This document shows, piece by piece, positions 1 to 8,153 of a stretch of DNA of 34,045 bases (positions within the stretch are counted from its first letter, which is position 1; each line of letters opens with the position of its first letter). Location: contig JBEIGE010000028.1 in assembly GCA_040382055.1 (NCBI GenBank), positions 1-34,045 of the forward strand, written 5' to 3'. The notes beneath the pieces were generated by a model, which saw only the letters and a program-made list of their open reading frames with translations, was not told where the DNA came from and did not search any database. This DNA is from JBEIGE01 sp040382055. GTDB lineage: Bacteria > Pseudomonadota > Gammaproteobacteria > Burkholderiales > Burkholderiaceae_C. A program made the translations under genes and the position numbers.

Positions 1-159
1 AAAGGGGCCAGCAGGCACGCCATCGCGCAAATTTGCGGCAAACTGTAGGCATGAACCCTCAAATCCTGAACTTGAAGCTGGGCGATGCGAAAGGCGTTGG
101 GCAGGCTTGTGAGAATCAGGTTTTTTTACAGCCTCGTTAGCCTCGGGCGGTTTCGACAT
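1..159 (-). CDS. Unidentified partial reading frame running off the left edge
   Basis: A minus-strand frame opens with an ATG at 159-157 and has no stop before the window edge (53 codons seen). The start lies 28 bases after the recG stop, so it could be the next gene of a recG operon. The visible protein begins MSKPPEANEAVKK and is rich in Ser, Pro and Lys, with no domain I recognise. Only a weak GAG lies upstream of the start. In related genomes oxyR often sits next to recG, but this N-terminus does not look like a LysR regulator. A plus-strand frame (3-140) is also open, so the region could equally be non-coding. Confidence 0.3.
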   Translation of the reverse strand, partial: MSKPPEANEAVKKPDSHKPAQRLSHRPASSSGFEGSCLQFAANLRDGVPAGPF

Positions 160-187
160 CGGTAGCTCGGTGGTGGCAGAGCGCTGA

Positions 188-2404
188 TTATGCTTTCAGG
201 AAGTCGGTCTTGCTACCTAGCCAGCGCGCAATGTGTTGCTGCGCCAGTGCGGGGTGGTGGTCGAGCATCTGCGGTGCCGCCTGGCGCGCCCAGGCCAGCA
301 GTGCCGAATCGGTCATCAAGTCAGCAAACCGCAACAGTGCCGCTCCCGACTGACGTGCACCCAGAAACTCACCCGGGCCGCGGATTTCCAGGTCCCGGCG
401 GGCAATCTCAAAGCCATCGTTCGTCTCAGCCATGGCCTTCAGGCGTGCACGGGCTGTTTCACCCAGTCGAGGCGCGTCGCCGGTACTGTAGAGCAGCACG
501 CAGGCCGAGGCCGCTGCGCCGCGCCCGACCCGACCGCGCAACTGATGCAACTGTGACAGACCAAACCGCTCGGCATGCTCAATAACCATCAGCGAGGCAT
601 TGGGAACGTCCACACCCACTTCAATCACCGTGGTGCTCACCAGCACCGCCATCTGAGCGCTGGTGAACTGCGCCATCACCGCTTTTTTTTCCTCGGGCGG
701 CATGCGTGAATGCAGCAGTCCAACCATCACGGTATTCAGGGAGGCACTGAGCTCCTCGTGGGTTGCGGTGGCGTTGGACAAGTCCAGTGCCTCGCTCTCT
801 TCAATCAGCGGGCAGACCCAGTAGACCTGACGGCCTTGATCCAGCTGGTTTTTGATGCGCGCAATGACCTCATGCCGACGCGACTCATGAACCACCTTGG
901 TCATGATGGGTGTGCGACCGGGCGGCAACTCGTCCAGCGTGGAGACATCCAGGTCAGCGTAATAGCTCATGGCCAGCGTACGCGGAATGGGGGTGGCGGT
1001 CATCATCAACAAATGAGGTTCCACCGCCTTCGCTTGCGCACTGGGTGTGGTCGCCTCACCCCCTAATTGAGCCAGGCCCTGTGGTCCGACTATGTCGGCT
1101 CCAAGGTGAGCCTGCTGTGGGACCTTTATATCGGCGGACATTTTTTGGCGCAGGGCCAGGCGCTGGGCAACACCAAAACGGTGTTGCTCGTCAATGATGG
1201 CCAGCGCCAGGTTGCGAAATTTCACTTTCTCCTGGATGACCGCATGGGTGCCAACCACCAGTCTGGCTTCACCGCTTTCGATCAATGCCAGCATGGCACG
1301 CCGCTCCTTGGCTTTCTGGCTGCCGGTCAGCCAGGCCACTCGCACACCCAGCGGCTCCAGCCAGACGATCAGCTTGCGAAAGTGCTGTTCGGCCAGAATT
1401 TCGGTGGGGGCCATCAGCGCACACTGCCAGCCACTCTGCATGCACAAGGCAGCCGCCAAAGCGGCCACCACGGTTTTGCCGGAGCCCACATCGCCCTGCA
1501 GCAGGCGGTGCATGGGTACCGCACGGGCCAGATCCTGGGCAATTTCCAAGCTCACCCGGCGCTGCGCACCCGTCAACTCAAAGGGCAAGGCCGCCAGCAG
1601 GCGCGCACTCAGTCCATTCGCCTCACCCACGGCTTGCGCTTCTGCCAAAACCGGCGCGTTCAACAGCGCACGCTCACGGCGTGACTGCAATTGCGACAGC
1701 TGTTGTGCGAGCAATTCTTCTGCCTTGAGACGCTGCCAAGCCGGGTGGCTGCGGTCTTCCAACTCGGCCAGCACCACGTCAGGAGCAGGATGATGTAAAA
1801 ACAATAGCGAACTATTCAAGCCCCATAAGGGTTTAACGCCTATTTGGCTTGAAATTTCCGAGGGGAAAGTGTCAGACAGGTCTGCCCTGGCCAAGCCACC
1901 CTGCACGGCTTTGCGCAAATAGGCCTGCCCCAGCCCTGCCACCGTGGGATAAACCGGCGTCAACGCGGCCGGCAGCTTGCCGCCTGCCGCCTGGCAGTGC
2001 GGGTGCATCATCGTCCACCCCATCAAACCGCCCTTGATCTCACCGCGCGCGCACACCCGGTTGCCCACTGCCAAGGTTTTTTGCTGCGACGGGTAGAAAT
2101 TGAAAAACCGCATCAAGCAGGTGTCACTGCCATCATCGACGGTGACCAGTAATTGGCGGCGCGGTCGAAATGTCACCTCGCAGGCAGTCACCACGCCTTC
2201 AATTTGAAGCACATCCCCCTCCCGGGCATCCCTCAACAGGGTGATGCGGGTTTCATCCTCATAACGCAGCGGCAGGTGCAGCGCCAGATCGATGTCGCGT
2301 CGCAGCCCGAGCTTGGCGAGTGCTTTTTGCATGGCACTGGACGGTTTGGCCATACTGGAAGTTTTGGAGGTATCCATGCTTAGGGGTTTGATTCTATTGA
2401 CCAT
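188..2404 (-). CDS. recG: ATP-dependent DNA helicase RecG
   Basis: RecG is a double-stranded DNA translocase that reverses stalled replication forks and processes branched recombination intermediates. The frame has an N-terminal wedge (OB-fold) region around residues 55-135, Walker A GDVGSGKT (304-311), the DEQH box (405-408), TATPIPRT (469-476) and the helicase motif VI region QLRGRVGRG (621-629). At 738 residues it is longer than the usual ~690. Much of the excess is a roughly 30-residue insertion between DEQH and TATPIPRT (about residues 423-461), which most RecG proteins lack. The start is uncertain. M1 (2404) has no ribosome site. A TAGAAT hexamer (2396-2391, minus) lies just upstream of M10 (2377), which may be the true start, and M18 is also possible. 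Identity is certain. Confidence 0.97.
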   Translation of the reverse strand: MVNRIKPLSMDTSKTSSMAKPSSAMQKALAKLGLRRDIDLALHLPLRYEDETRITLLRDAREGDVLQIEGVVTACEVTFRPRRQLLVTVDDGSDTCLMRFFNFYPSQQKTLAVGNRVCARGEIKGGLMGWTMMHPHCQAAGGKLPAALTPVYPTVAGLGQAYLRKAVQGGLARADLSDTFPSEISSQIGVKPLWGLNSSLLFLHHPAPDVVLAELEDRSHPAWQRLKAEELLAQQLSQLQSRRERALLNAPVLAEAQAVGEANGLSARLLAALPFELTGAQRRVSLEIAQDLARAVPMHRLLQGDVGSGKTVVAALAAALCMQSGWQCALMAPTEILAEQHFRKLIVWLEPLGVRVAWLTGSQKAKERRAMLALIESGEARLVVGTHAVIQEKVKFRNLALAIIDEQHRFGVAQRLALRQKMSADIKVPQQAHLGADIVGPQGLAQLGGEATTPSAQAKAVEPHLLMMTATPIPRTLAMSYYADLDVSTLDELPPGRTPIMTKVVHESRRHEVIARIKNQLDQGRQVYWVCPLIEESEALDLSNATATHEELSASLNTVMVGLLHSRMPPEEKKAVMAQFTSAQMAVLVSTTVIEVGVDVPNASLMVIEHAERFGLSQLHQLRGRVGRGAAASACVLLYSTGDAPRLGETARARLKAMAETNDGFEIARRDLEIRGPGEFLGARQSGAALLRFADLMTDSALLAWARQAAPQMLDHHPALAQQHIARWLGSKTDFLKA
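1022..1138 (-). repeat. In-frame insertion in recG carrying a perfect 5-bp palindrome
   Basis: This segment encodes about residues 423-461 of RecG, between motifs II and III, where E. coli RecG has only a short linker. It contains CCGAC-TAT-GTCGG (1086-1098), a perfect inverted repeat. The encoded peptide is low in complexity (Ala, Gly, Gln). It looks like a small element or expansion tolerated in a surface loop. Whether it is mobile cannot be told from one copy. Confidence 0.45.
1796..1858. repeat. Possible decayed interspersed repeat inside recG
   Basis: This AT-rich tract lies inside otherwise GC-rich recG codons (about residues 183-203). It has an ATAGC/CTATT core and a CCATAAGGG block. 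Spacing and partial sequence resemble the tract at 15681-15734, with a CCCTTA/AAGGG block next to a GCTAT..ATAGC palindrome. The protein keeps normal length here, so this would be an old, absorbed copy. The resemblance was judged by eye. Confidence 0.25.
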
Positions 2405-2516
2405 TCAGACGGGCGCGCCAGTCCGCTATAACGGGTCTTCCATACACAGCCGCGGCAACTTCAGCCACGTCTTGACCATCAAATGCCCCCAATACAAGGG
2501 TTTTCCCTGATCACCT

Positions 2517-2536
2517 TGTGTCCGCTAGGATACACA
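2517..2536. promoter_or_regulatory. Imperfect inverted repeat upstream of the Crp-PAS-GGDEF gene
   Basis: TGTGT-N10-ACACA, with CC and GG as an inner partial pairing, lies about 95 bp before the start codon at 2632 in the 227-bp gap between recG and the regulator. The arms resemble a Crp-family half site, but the 20-bp length is wider than the standard 16-bp TGTGA-N6-TCACA. It could be an autoregulatory operator. The rest of the gap (2405-2631) is AT-rich toward the gene and holds nothing else I can name. Confidence 0.3.
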
Positions 2537-2631
2537 CAGAGGAACAGAAAATTGCCGAAAATAGCCAAAAAACTAGGTCGGGGTCTTTGTTGCCTTGAAA
2601 AAAACAAAAGTTACATATTTCTAGGGTTGGA

Positions 2632-4350
2632 ATGTCTCCTCAAATCACGTCTTCTCCAAAGGACAATCACCTTTTGGCAAGACTGCCGCCAGATGAATAC
2701 GAACGACTCTTGCCCCATTTGCAAGCAGTCAATTTGGCTTTGGGCACCAGAATTTATGAGCATGGGCAAAAACAAACCCACGCCTACTTCCCGACGACCT
2801 GCATCCTGGCTTTTTTAAGAGCCGATTCAGAAGGCCAATCAACCAAGATTGGTATGGCTGGCCGCGACGGAATGGCCGGTCTGACTCAGGTTTTAAATGA
2901 TCAACCCACCCTTAACCTGACCTTGGTTCAAAGCCCAGGCTTGGCCTGGCGCCTGGCAATCGAGGTCCTGCAACGGGAATTTTTTCGGGGTGGGAGCCTG
3001 ATGTATGAGTTGCTGCGCTATACCCAGCTTTATCTGACACAGGTCTCTCAGGTCTCCATGTGTAATCGCCTTCATCTGCTGCAACAGCAGTTGTGCCGCT
3101 GGATGCTGTTCACCCTGGACCGGCAAGACACAGCAGAGATCGCATCGACGCAGGAAATGATGGCCTCTCTCCTGGGCGTGCGTCGCCAAGGCGTCTCCAA
3201 GGCGATTGCCCAGCTGCAAGCCGAGGGCATCATTGCACGCAGACGGGGCAAAATCAGTATTTTGGAACGGGATCAGCTGGAGCAGAAGGCGTGTGAGTGC
3301 CACCAGGTGGTCAAGATGGAACATTCGCGGCTGTTTCCCAACCTGGAGGCCGACGCCTTACCGACCCCCAGCCACTTCAGTAACGCCCTGGCGCGTAACT
3401 ACCTCAACCAGCGTACCAATTCCCTGGAGAAGGCCATTAGCGGCAGCGGATTGGCCTGGTGGGACTTTAATTTGCTCACCGATACCAACCAAGAGAAGAA
3501 CTGTGAAGCCTGGACCGGCATGCTGGGCTACGCTCCCGGTGAGTTTTTCCCGACCGGCTCCGAGTGGGAAGCCATGATTCACCCCGATGACCTCGTCCTC
3601 TGGACTGAGGCCAGGCGCAGCCATTTGAGCGGCGAAACAACTGTTTACAAATGCGATTACCGGATTCGTCACCGAGACGGCCATTGGATCTGGATTTCCG
3701 CCCGCGGTCGGGTGATTGATCGTGACCATGCCGGTAATGCTCTGCGCATGGTAGGCACCAACAAGAACATCACCGCGAGAAAAGAGTCGGAAGCTGCGCT
3801 GCAAAAACTGGTGCGTACCGATTTTCTGACGGGCGCAGTCACACGACGTGAGTTTTTTGAACAATCCGAGCGGGAGTTTTCGCGCGCACAGCGCCACCTC
3901 ACGCCACTGGCCGTGCTGTCCATGGATCTGGATCGCTTCAAGAATATCAACGACAACTATGGTCACGCTGCTGGTGATGAAGTACTCAAGCGCTTTACAA
4001 AAACCGTGAATCATTTTTTGCGTGTAACCGATGTGTTTGCCCGCCTGGGCGGCGAAGAGTTTTGCCTGCTGCTGCCGCACACCGATATGGCCGGTGCCAA
4101 AGTTCTGGCCGAGCGAATCATGGCCGCGGTACGCGATACGCCGGTACTGGTGGGCACAGACAATATCCACTACACCATCAGTAGCGGACTCAGCACCAAG
4201 ACCCCGACAACCCTCAGCTTTGATGAGCTGCTCAAGCAGTCAGACCAGGCGCTGTACCAGGCCAAGTCTGCTGGCCGAAATCGGGTGCTGGTCTACGGGC
4301 GAGCCACTGAATCCTTAAACACCAACGACACGTCTTCATCCCGTCTGTAA
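2632..4350 (+). CDS. Crp/Fnr-type regulator fused to PAS and GGDEF diguanylate cyclase
   Basis: This single 572-residue protein combines three modules. Residues about 15-235 are a complete Crp/Fnr-family regulator: a cNMP-binding-like beta barrel, the dimer-helix block LRYTQLYLTQVSQ..CNR, and a winged helix-turn-helix (172-206, LLGVRRQGVSKAI). Residues about 265-387 form a PAS domain with its PAC end (RIRHRDGHWIWISARG). Residues about 393-557 form a GGDEF domain with DLDRFKNIND (432-441), an intact GGEEF active site (473-477) and an RxxD inhibitory site (R464-D467) at the standard five-residue spacing. It should therefore make cyclic di-GMP and could bind DNA, linking a sensed signal to both outputs. 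No membrane segment is visible. It does not appear to form an operon with queA, whose start is 44 bp downstream. Domain calls are firm; the ligands are unknown. Confidence 0.9.
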   Translation: MSPQITSSPKDNHLLARLPPDEYERLLPHLQAVNLALGTRIYEHGQKQTHAYFPTTCILAFLRADSEGQSTKIGMAGRDGMAGLTQVLNDQPTLNLTLVQSPGLAWRLAIEVLQREFFRGGSLMYELLRYTQLYLTQVSQVSMCNRLHLLQQQLCRWMLFTLDRQDTAEIASTQEMMASLLGVRRQGVSKAIAQLQAEGIIARRRGKISILERDQLEQKACECHQVVKMEHSRLFPNLEADALPTPSHFSNALARNYLNQRTNSLEKAISGSGLAWWDFNLLTDTNQEKNCEAWTGMLGYAPGEFFPTGSEWEAMIHPDDLVLWTEARRSHLSGETTVYKCDYRIRHRDGHWIWISARGRVIDRDHAGNALRMVGTNKNITARKESEAALQKLVRTDFLTGAVTRREFFEQSEREFSRAQRHLTPLAVLSMDLDRFKNINDNYGHAAGDEVLKRFTKTVNHFLRVTDVFARLGGEEFCLLLPHTDMAGAKVLAERIMAAVRDTPVLVGTDNIHYTISSGLSTKTPTTLSFDELLKQSDQALYQAKSAGRNRVLVYGRATESLNTNDTSSSRL

Positions 4351-4394
4351 ACTCTGGGTTTTCTTTGCACGGGCCAGTACAGCCCTGAAGACCC

Positions 4395-5540
4395 ATGAAG
4401 AATACTTTCCCGCTTGACCAGCTCAAGTCCACACCCATCGCCTCGCGAAACTTCACGCTGAGAGACTTTGATTTTCTTCTCCCCCCGGAGCTGATTGCCC
4501 AGCACCCGGCACCCGAACGCAGCGGTTCGCGTCTGCTTGATGGCATGGCCCAGGCCAACGGTGCCGCCGGCGGGTTTGTGCACCGCATCTTTCGCGACCT
4601 ACCCGGTATCCTCAGACCTGGTGACTTGCTGGTGTTCAACGACACTCAGGTTGTCAAGGCGAGGCTGTTTGGCGAAAAACCCACCGGTGGCAAGTTGGAA
4701 CTTTTGGTTGAGCGGGTACTGGGTGGCAACCAGGTCGCGGCTCATATGCGGGTGAGTAAAAAGCCGATGGCAGGCACCACGCTCAAGCTGGTCTGCGCGC
4801 CGGGCCGGGAAGACGGCTTGTGCGCCACTCTGCTGGGCCGCTGGCCAGACGAACAGGGACAGTTGTTCCGCTTTGTACTCTCCAACAACCAGGGGGACGA
4901 TCCCCACACGCTGATGCAACGCCATGGCCACATGCCTTTGCCGCCTTACATTGCCCGAAATCAGGACAACGCTTCAACCGACCCGGACGTCGAGGAGGAC
5001 GAAAGCCGCTACCAGACAGTGTTTGCCAAAAACCCGGGTGCCGCAGCCGCACCCACCGCTGCGCTGCATTTTGATGCGGGCGTACTGGCAGCTCTGGATG
5101 CGCGGGGAGTGCAGCGTGCCAGCGTAACCCTGCATGTGGGCGCGGGCACGTTCCAGCCGGTAAAAACCGAGAACCTGGCCGAACACCGCATGCACAGCGA
5201 GTGGTACGACATCCCAACTGCCACCTGCCAGGCCATTGAAGACACCCGCGCGCGGGGCGGGCGCGTTGTGGCGGCCGGAACCACCACCATCCGGACACTG
5301 GAGTCCTGGGCCAAGACCGGCCAGGTGCGGGGCGATACCGAGATTTTCATCACACCCGGCTTCAGGTTTGAAGTGGTCGACCTGCTGATCACCAACTTTC
5401 ACCTGCCTAAATCCACGCTAATGATGTTGGTCAGCGCCTTTGCCGGCTACGACCACATCATGGCGCTCTACCAAACGGCGATTGAACAGCGCTACCGCTT
5501 TTTCAGCTATGGCGACGCCATGCTGCTGGCACGCCGCTGA
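4395..5540 (+). CDS. queA: S-adenosylmethionine:tRNA ribosyltransferase-isomerase QueA
   Basis: QueA transfers and isomerises the ribosyl part of S-adenosylmethionine onto 7-aminomethyl-7-deazaguanine at the tRNA wobble position, giving epoxyqueuosine. Family blocks are visible: FDFLLPPELIAQHPAPERSGSRLL near the start (residues about 25-48), LLVFNDTQVVKARL, the DESRYQTVFAKNPGAAAAPTA block, LHVGAGTFQPVK, GTTTIRTLES, and the C-terminal YRFFSYGDAMLL. At 381 residues it is longer than typical (about 345), through an N-terminal extension of roughly 20 residues and small insertions. The start at 4395 has only a weak GAAG upstream, and a later start is not obvious. It is followed by tgt, the enzyme of the preceding pathway step, 44 bp downstream. 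Confidence 0.96.
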   Translation: MKNTFPLDQLKSTPIASRNFTLRDFDFLLPPELIAQHPAPERSGSRLLDGMAQANGAAGGFVHRIFRDLPGILRPGDLLVFNDTQVVKARLFGEKPTGGKLELLVERVLGGNQVAAHMRVSKKPMAGTTLKLVCAPGREDGLCATLLGRWPDEQGQLFRFVLSNNQGDDPHTLMQRHGHMPLPPYIARNQDNASTDPDVEEDESRYQTVFAKNPGAAAAPTAALHFDAGVLAALDARGVQRASVTLHVGAGTFQPVKTENLAEHRMHSEWYDIPTATCQAIEDTRARGGRVVAAGTTTIRTLESWAKTGQVRGDTEIFITPGFRFEVVDLLITNFHLPKSTLMMLVSAFAGYDHIMALYQTAIEQRYRFFSYGDAMLLARR

Positions 5541-5572
5541 GTCGGCGTTCGGCTGTCCCTGATTGCCGTCTC

Positions 5573-5587
5573 TACAATTGATCAATG
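5573..5587 (+). promoter_or_regulatory. Putative leaderless promoter -10 hexamer of tgt
   Basis: TACAAT (5573-5578) ends exactly 6 nt before the tgt ATG (5585), and there is no Shine-Dalgarno. This geometry would place the transcript start at or next to the A of ATG. No convincing -35 is seen. Confidence 0.4.
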
Positions 5588-6733
5588 CTTACTTTTGAAT
5601 GCCTCACCACTGATCCGGCCAGCCATGCCCGGCGTGGCCGCCTGACCCTGAGCCACGGCGTGGTGCAAACGCCGATTTTCATGCCGGTTGGCACCTACGG
5701 AACCGTCAAGGGCGTGATGCCACAAAGCTTACATGACATGGGTGCCCAGATCATCCTGGGCAACACCTTCCACCTGTGGATGCGCCCCGGACTCGACGTC
5801 ATGGCGCAGTTTGGCGGTTTGCACCGCTTCGAAAACTGGACCAAACCGATCCTGACAGACAGCGGCGGCTTTCAGGTCTGGTCACTCGGTGCCATGCGCA
5901 AAATTTCTGAGGAAGGCGTGCATTTTTCTTCTCCTGTGAATGGTGACAAGTTGTTCATGTCGCCCGAGGTGAGCATGCAGATCCAGACCGTGCTGAATTC
6001 CGACATTGCCATGCAGCTGGATGAATGCACGCCCTATATCTCGATTGACGGCAAAACCAAGGGCCAACTCACCACCGAGCGGGAGGCGCGCACCTCCATG
6101 GAGATGAGCCTGCGCTGGGCCAAGCGCTCGCAGGACGAGTTTGAGCGCCTGAACAACCCCAACGCCCTCTTCGGCATTGTGCAGGGGGGCATGTTTGAGA
6201 ATTTGCGCGATGAGTCACTGGCTGCCCTGGAAGAACTCGACTTTCCCGGCATTGCGGTCGGTGGCGTGAGTGTGGGCGAACCCAAGGAAGACATGCTGCG
6301 CCTGATGCGCCACATCGGCCCGCGCTTGCCCGCGCACAAGCCGCATTATCTGATGGGCGTAGGCACTCCAGAGGACCTGATTGAAGGGGTTTTATGCGGC
6401 ATTGACATGTTTGACTGTGTGATGCCGACCCGCAATGCCCGCAACGGCACGCTGTTTACCCGTTTTGGTGACTTAAAGGTGCGCAATGCCCGCCACCGCC
6501 TGGATGATCAGCCCATCGACGAGACCTGCAGCTGCTACACCTGCACCGGTTTTTCACGTGCCTACATGCACCACCTGGACCGCTGTGGCGAAATGCTTGG
6601 TGCCATGCTGGCGACCATTCACAACCTGCATTACTACCTCAACCTCATGCAAGAGGTGCGCGATGCACTGGACGCAGGCACCCTGAGCGCCTTTGTCAAG
6701 CAGTTTCACACTGACCGTGCGCGCGGGGTTTAG
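5585..6733 (+). CDS. tgt: Queuine/preQ1 tRNA-guanine transglycosylase
   Basis: Tgt exchanges guanine at the wobble position of GUN-anticodon tRNAs for preQ1. The protein (382 residues) has the catalytic-pocket block TDSGGFQVWSL with the conserved Asp at residue 92, the ASP-type blocks VGGVSVGEPKEDML and YLMGVGTPEDL, FDCVMPTRNARNG carrying the second catalytic Asp, and the zinc site CSCYTC..H near residues 315-345. Trp replaces the more common Phe in FQVFSL. It lies directly after queA. In many bacteria yajC-secD-secF follows tgt, but here the next gene is convergent. Confidence 0.97.
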   Translation: MLTFECLTTDPASHARRGRLTLSHGVVQTPIFMPVGTYGTVKGVMPQSLHDMGAQIILGNTFHLWMRPGLDVMAQFGGLHRFENWTKPILTDSGGFQVWSLGAMRKISEEGVHFSSPVNGDKLFMSPEVSMQIQTVLNSDIAMQLDECTPYISIDGKTKGQLTTEREARTSMEMSLRWAKRSQDEFERLNNPNALFGIVQGGMFENLRDESLAALEELDFPGIAVGGVSVGEPKEDMLRLMRHIGPRLPAHKPHYLMGVGTPEDLIEGVLCGIDMFDCVMPTRNARNGTLFTRFGDLKVRNARHRLDDQPIDETCSCYTCTGFSRAYMHHLDRCGEMLGAMLATIHNLHYYLNLMQEVRDALDAGTLSAFVKQFHTDRARGV

Positions 6734-6765
6734 CTCAAGCCAATGCGCGTCATTTGAAAACCGGC

Positions 6766-8151
6766 TTAACCCAACAGTTTCTTAAGCCAGTCCCTCAAAC
6801 GCCTCAGGTACTGGGGGGCCCAGAGAAACAGGGTCAAGGTAAACACCGCATTGGCCAGGCCCAGCCACAAAAATACCTGCGCAATACCAGCCCCAGCGCT
6901 GAGCAAGGCACCGGTCAGTACAGCACTGACAACCATGAACAGGGCATTGAGAATGTTGTTGGCCGCAATGATGCGGGCCCGGTGGGTAGGTGGGCTGCGC
7001 TGCAAAACCAGGGCATACAGCGGCACGCTGTAAATCCCGGCAAACAGGCTGAGCAAAAACAAGTCTGCCAACACCCGCAGGTGCGCGCTCTGGGCCAGAA
7101 AAGCCGCCACACCCATCAGCTCTGCCGCCAGCAGTCTGTGCGATGCATAAAACAGATCAACCGCGAACACCGTCATGCCCAATGCACCCAGGGGCACCAG
7201 ACCAATTTCCACCTGTCGGCGGCCCAGGCCCTCGCACATCAGCGAACCGGCACCAATGCCCACTGAAAACACCACCAACAGCAGCGATGCCACTTGGGCA
7301 TTGCCATGCAGCACCTCTTTGGCAAAGCTGGGAAACTGGCTAAGGAACACGGCACCAAAAAACCAAAGCCAGCTGATTCCCAGAAGTGCCTGCAATACCG
7401 TGCGGTCGCGTGCGGCAACCTTCAGGTTGCGCCAGGTCTCAGACAGCGGATTCCAGTTGAGTTGCAGGCCAGGGTCGCTGGCAGGCAGCACCTCCATGCG
7501 CCCAGCAGACCATCGCCCTGCCAGCGCCAGCACCAGGCAGCTTGTCGCCACAGCGGCTGGCCCGATGTCGGGCAAGGCGACCAGCAAACCACCCGCCAAG
7601 TTACCCAGAAGAATGGCCACAAAAGTACCCATTTCCACCATGGCGTTACCCCCCATGAGCTCACGTTCTTCAAGTACTTGCGGCAGGCAGGCGTACTTGA
7701 CCGGGCCAAACAAGGTGGAGTGCAGGCCCATCAAGAAAGTGCATAGCAGCAAGACTGGCACGTTCACAGCCAGAAAAGCCCAGGCAGCCAGCGCCATGAT
7801 GGCGATTTCCAGGTTTTTAACCCCCCGGATTAAGCGTGTTTTTTCAAACTTGTCAGTGATCTGACCACTGGTGGCACTGAACAGCATAAAGGGCAGAATG
7901 AACAGAGCCCCAATCACCAGTCCGGCCAGTTCAGAGGGCAACCAGCTCACGCCAAGCTGGTAGGTGACCATCACGGTGAAGGCGAATTTGAACAGGTTGT
8001 CGTTGGCAGCACCCAGAAACTGCGTCCAGAACAAGGGGCCGAACCGGCGCTGACCCAGCAGGGAAAACTGGCTTGATGGACCGGACAGATCAGTAGGCAC
8101 TGCACCACTGGCAGGGCGGGCACCGCGGATATCCTGGTGCTCAGGGCGCAT
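6766..8151 (-). CDS. lplT: LplT-like lysophospholipid transporter (MFS)
   Basis: This 461-residue MFS protein has about 12 hydrophobic segments. It carries the family-typical QFLGAANDNLFKFA near residues 43-56 and TLFGPVKYACLPQVL about residue 145, both characteristic of LplT and the MFS part of Aas fusions, which flip lysophospholipids across the inner membrane. No acyltransferase or AMP-ligase part is attached. The start codon is 2 bp past the end of the FIST gene, so the two are probably translated together. The first ~30 residues are a polar cytoplasmic tail. The exact substrate is inferred from the family. Confidence 0.85.
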   Translation of the reverse strand: MRPEHQDIRGARPASGAVPTDLSGPSSQFSLLGQRRFGPLFWTQFLGAANDNLFKFAFTVMVTYQLGVSWLPSELAGLVIGALFILPFMLFSATSGQITDKFEKTRLIRGVKNLEIAIMALAAWAFLAVNVPVLLLCTFLMGLHSTLFGPVKYACLPQVLEERELMGGNAMVEMGTFVAILLGNLAGGLLVALPDIGPAAVATSCLVLALAGRWSAGRMEVLPASDPGLQLNWNPLSETWRNLKVAARDRTVLQALLGISWLWFFGAVFLSQFPSFAKEVLHGNAQVASLLLVVFSVGIGAGSLMCEGLGRRQVEIGLVPLGALGMTVFAVDLFYASHRLLAAELMGVAAFLAQSAHLRVLADLFLLSLFAGIYSVPLYALVLQRSPPTHRARIIAANNILNALFMVVSAVLTGALLSAGAGIAQVFLWLGLANAVFTLTLFLWAPQYLRRLRDWLKKLLG

Positions 8152-8153
8152 GC

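Noticed and set aside
2497..2508. AGGG-TTTT-CCCT hairpin upstream of the Crp-PAS-GGDEF gene
   Set aside because: Four-base arms are too short to call either a terminator or an operator.
3358..4170. Minus-strand 270-codon frame over the PAS-GGDEF region
   Set aside because: No ribosome site or domain; it overlaps an intact GGDEF domain on the other strand.
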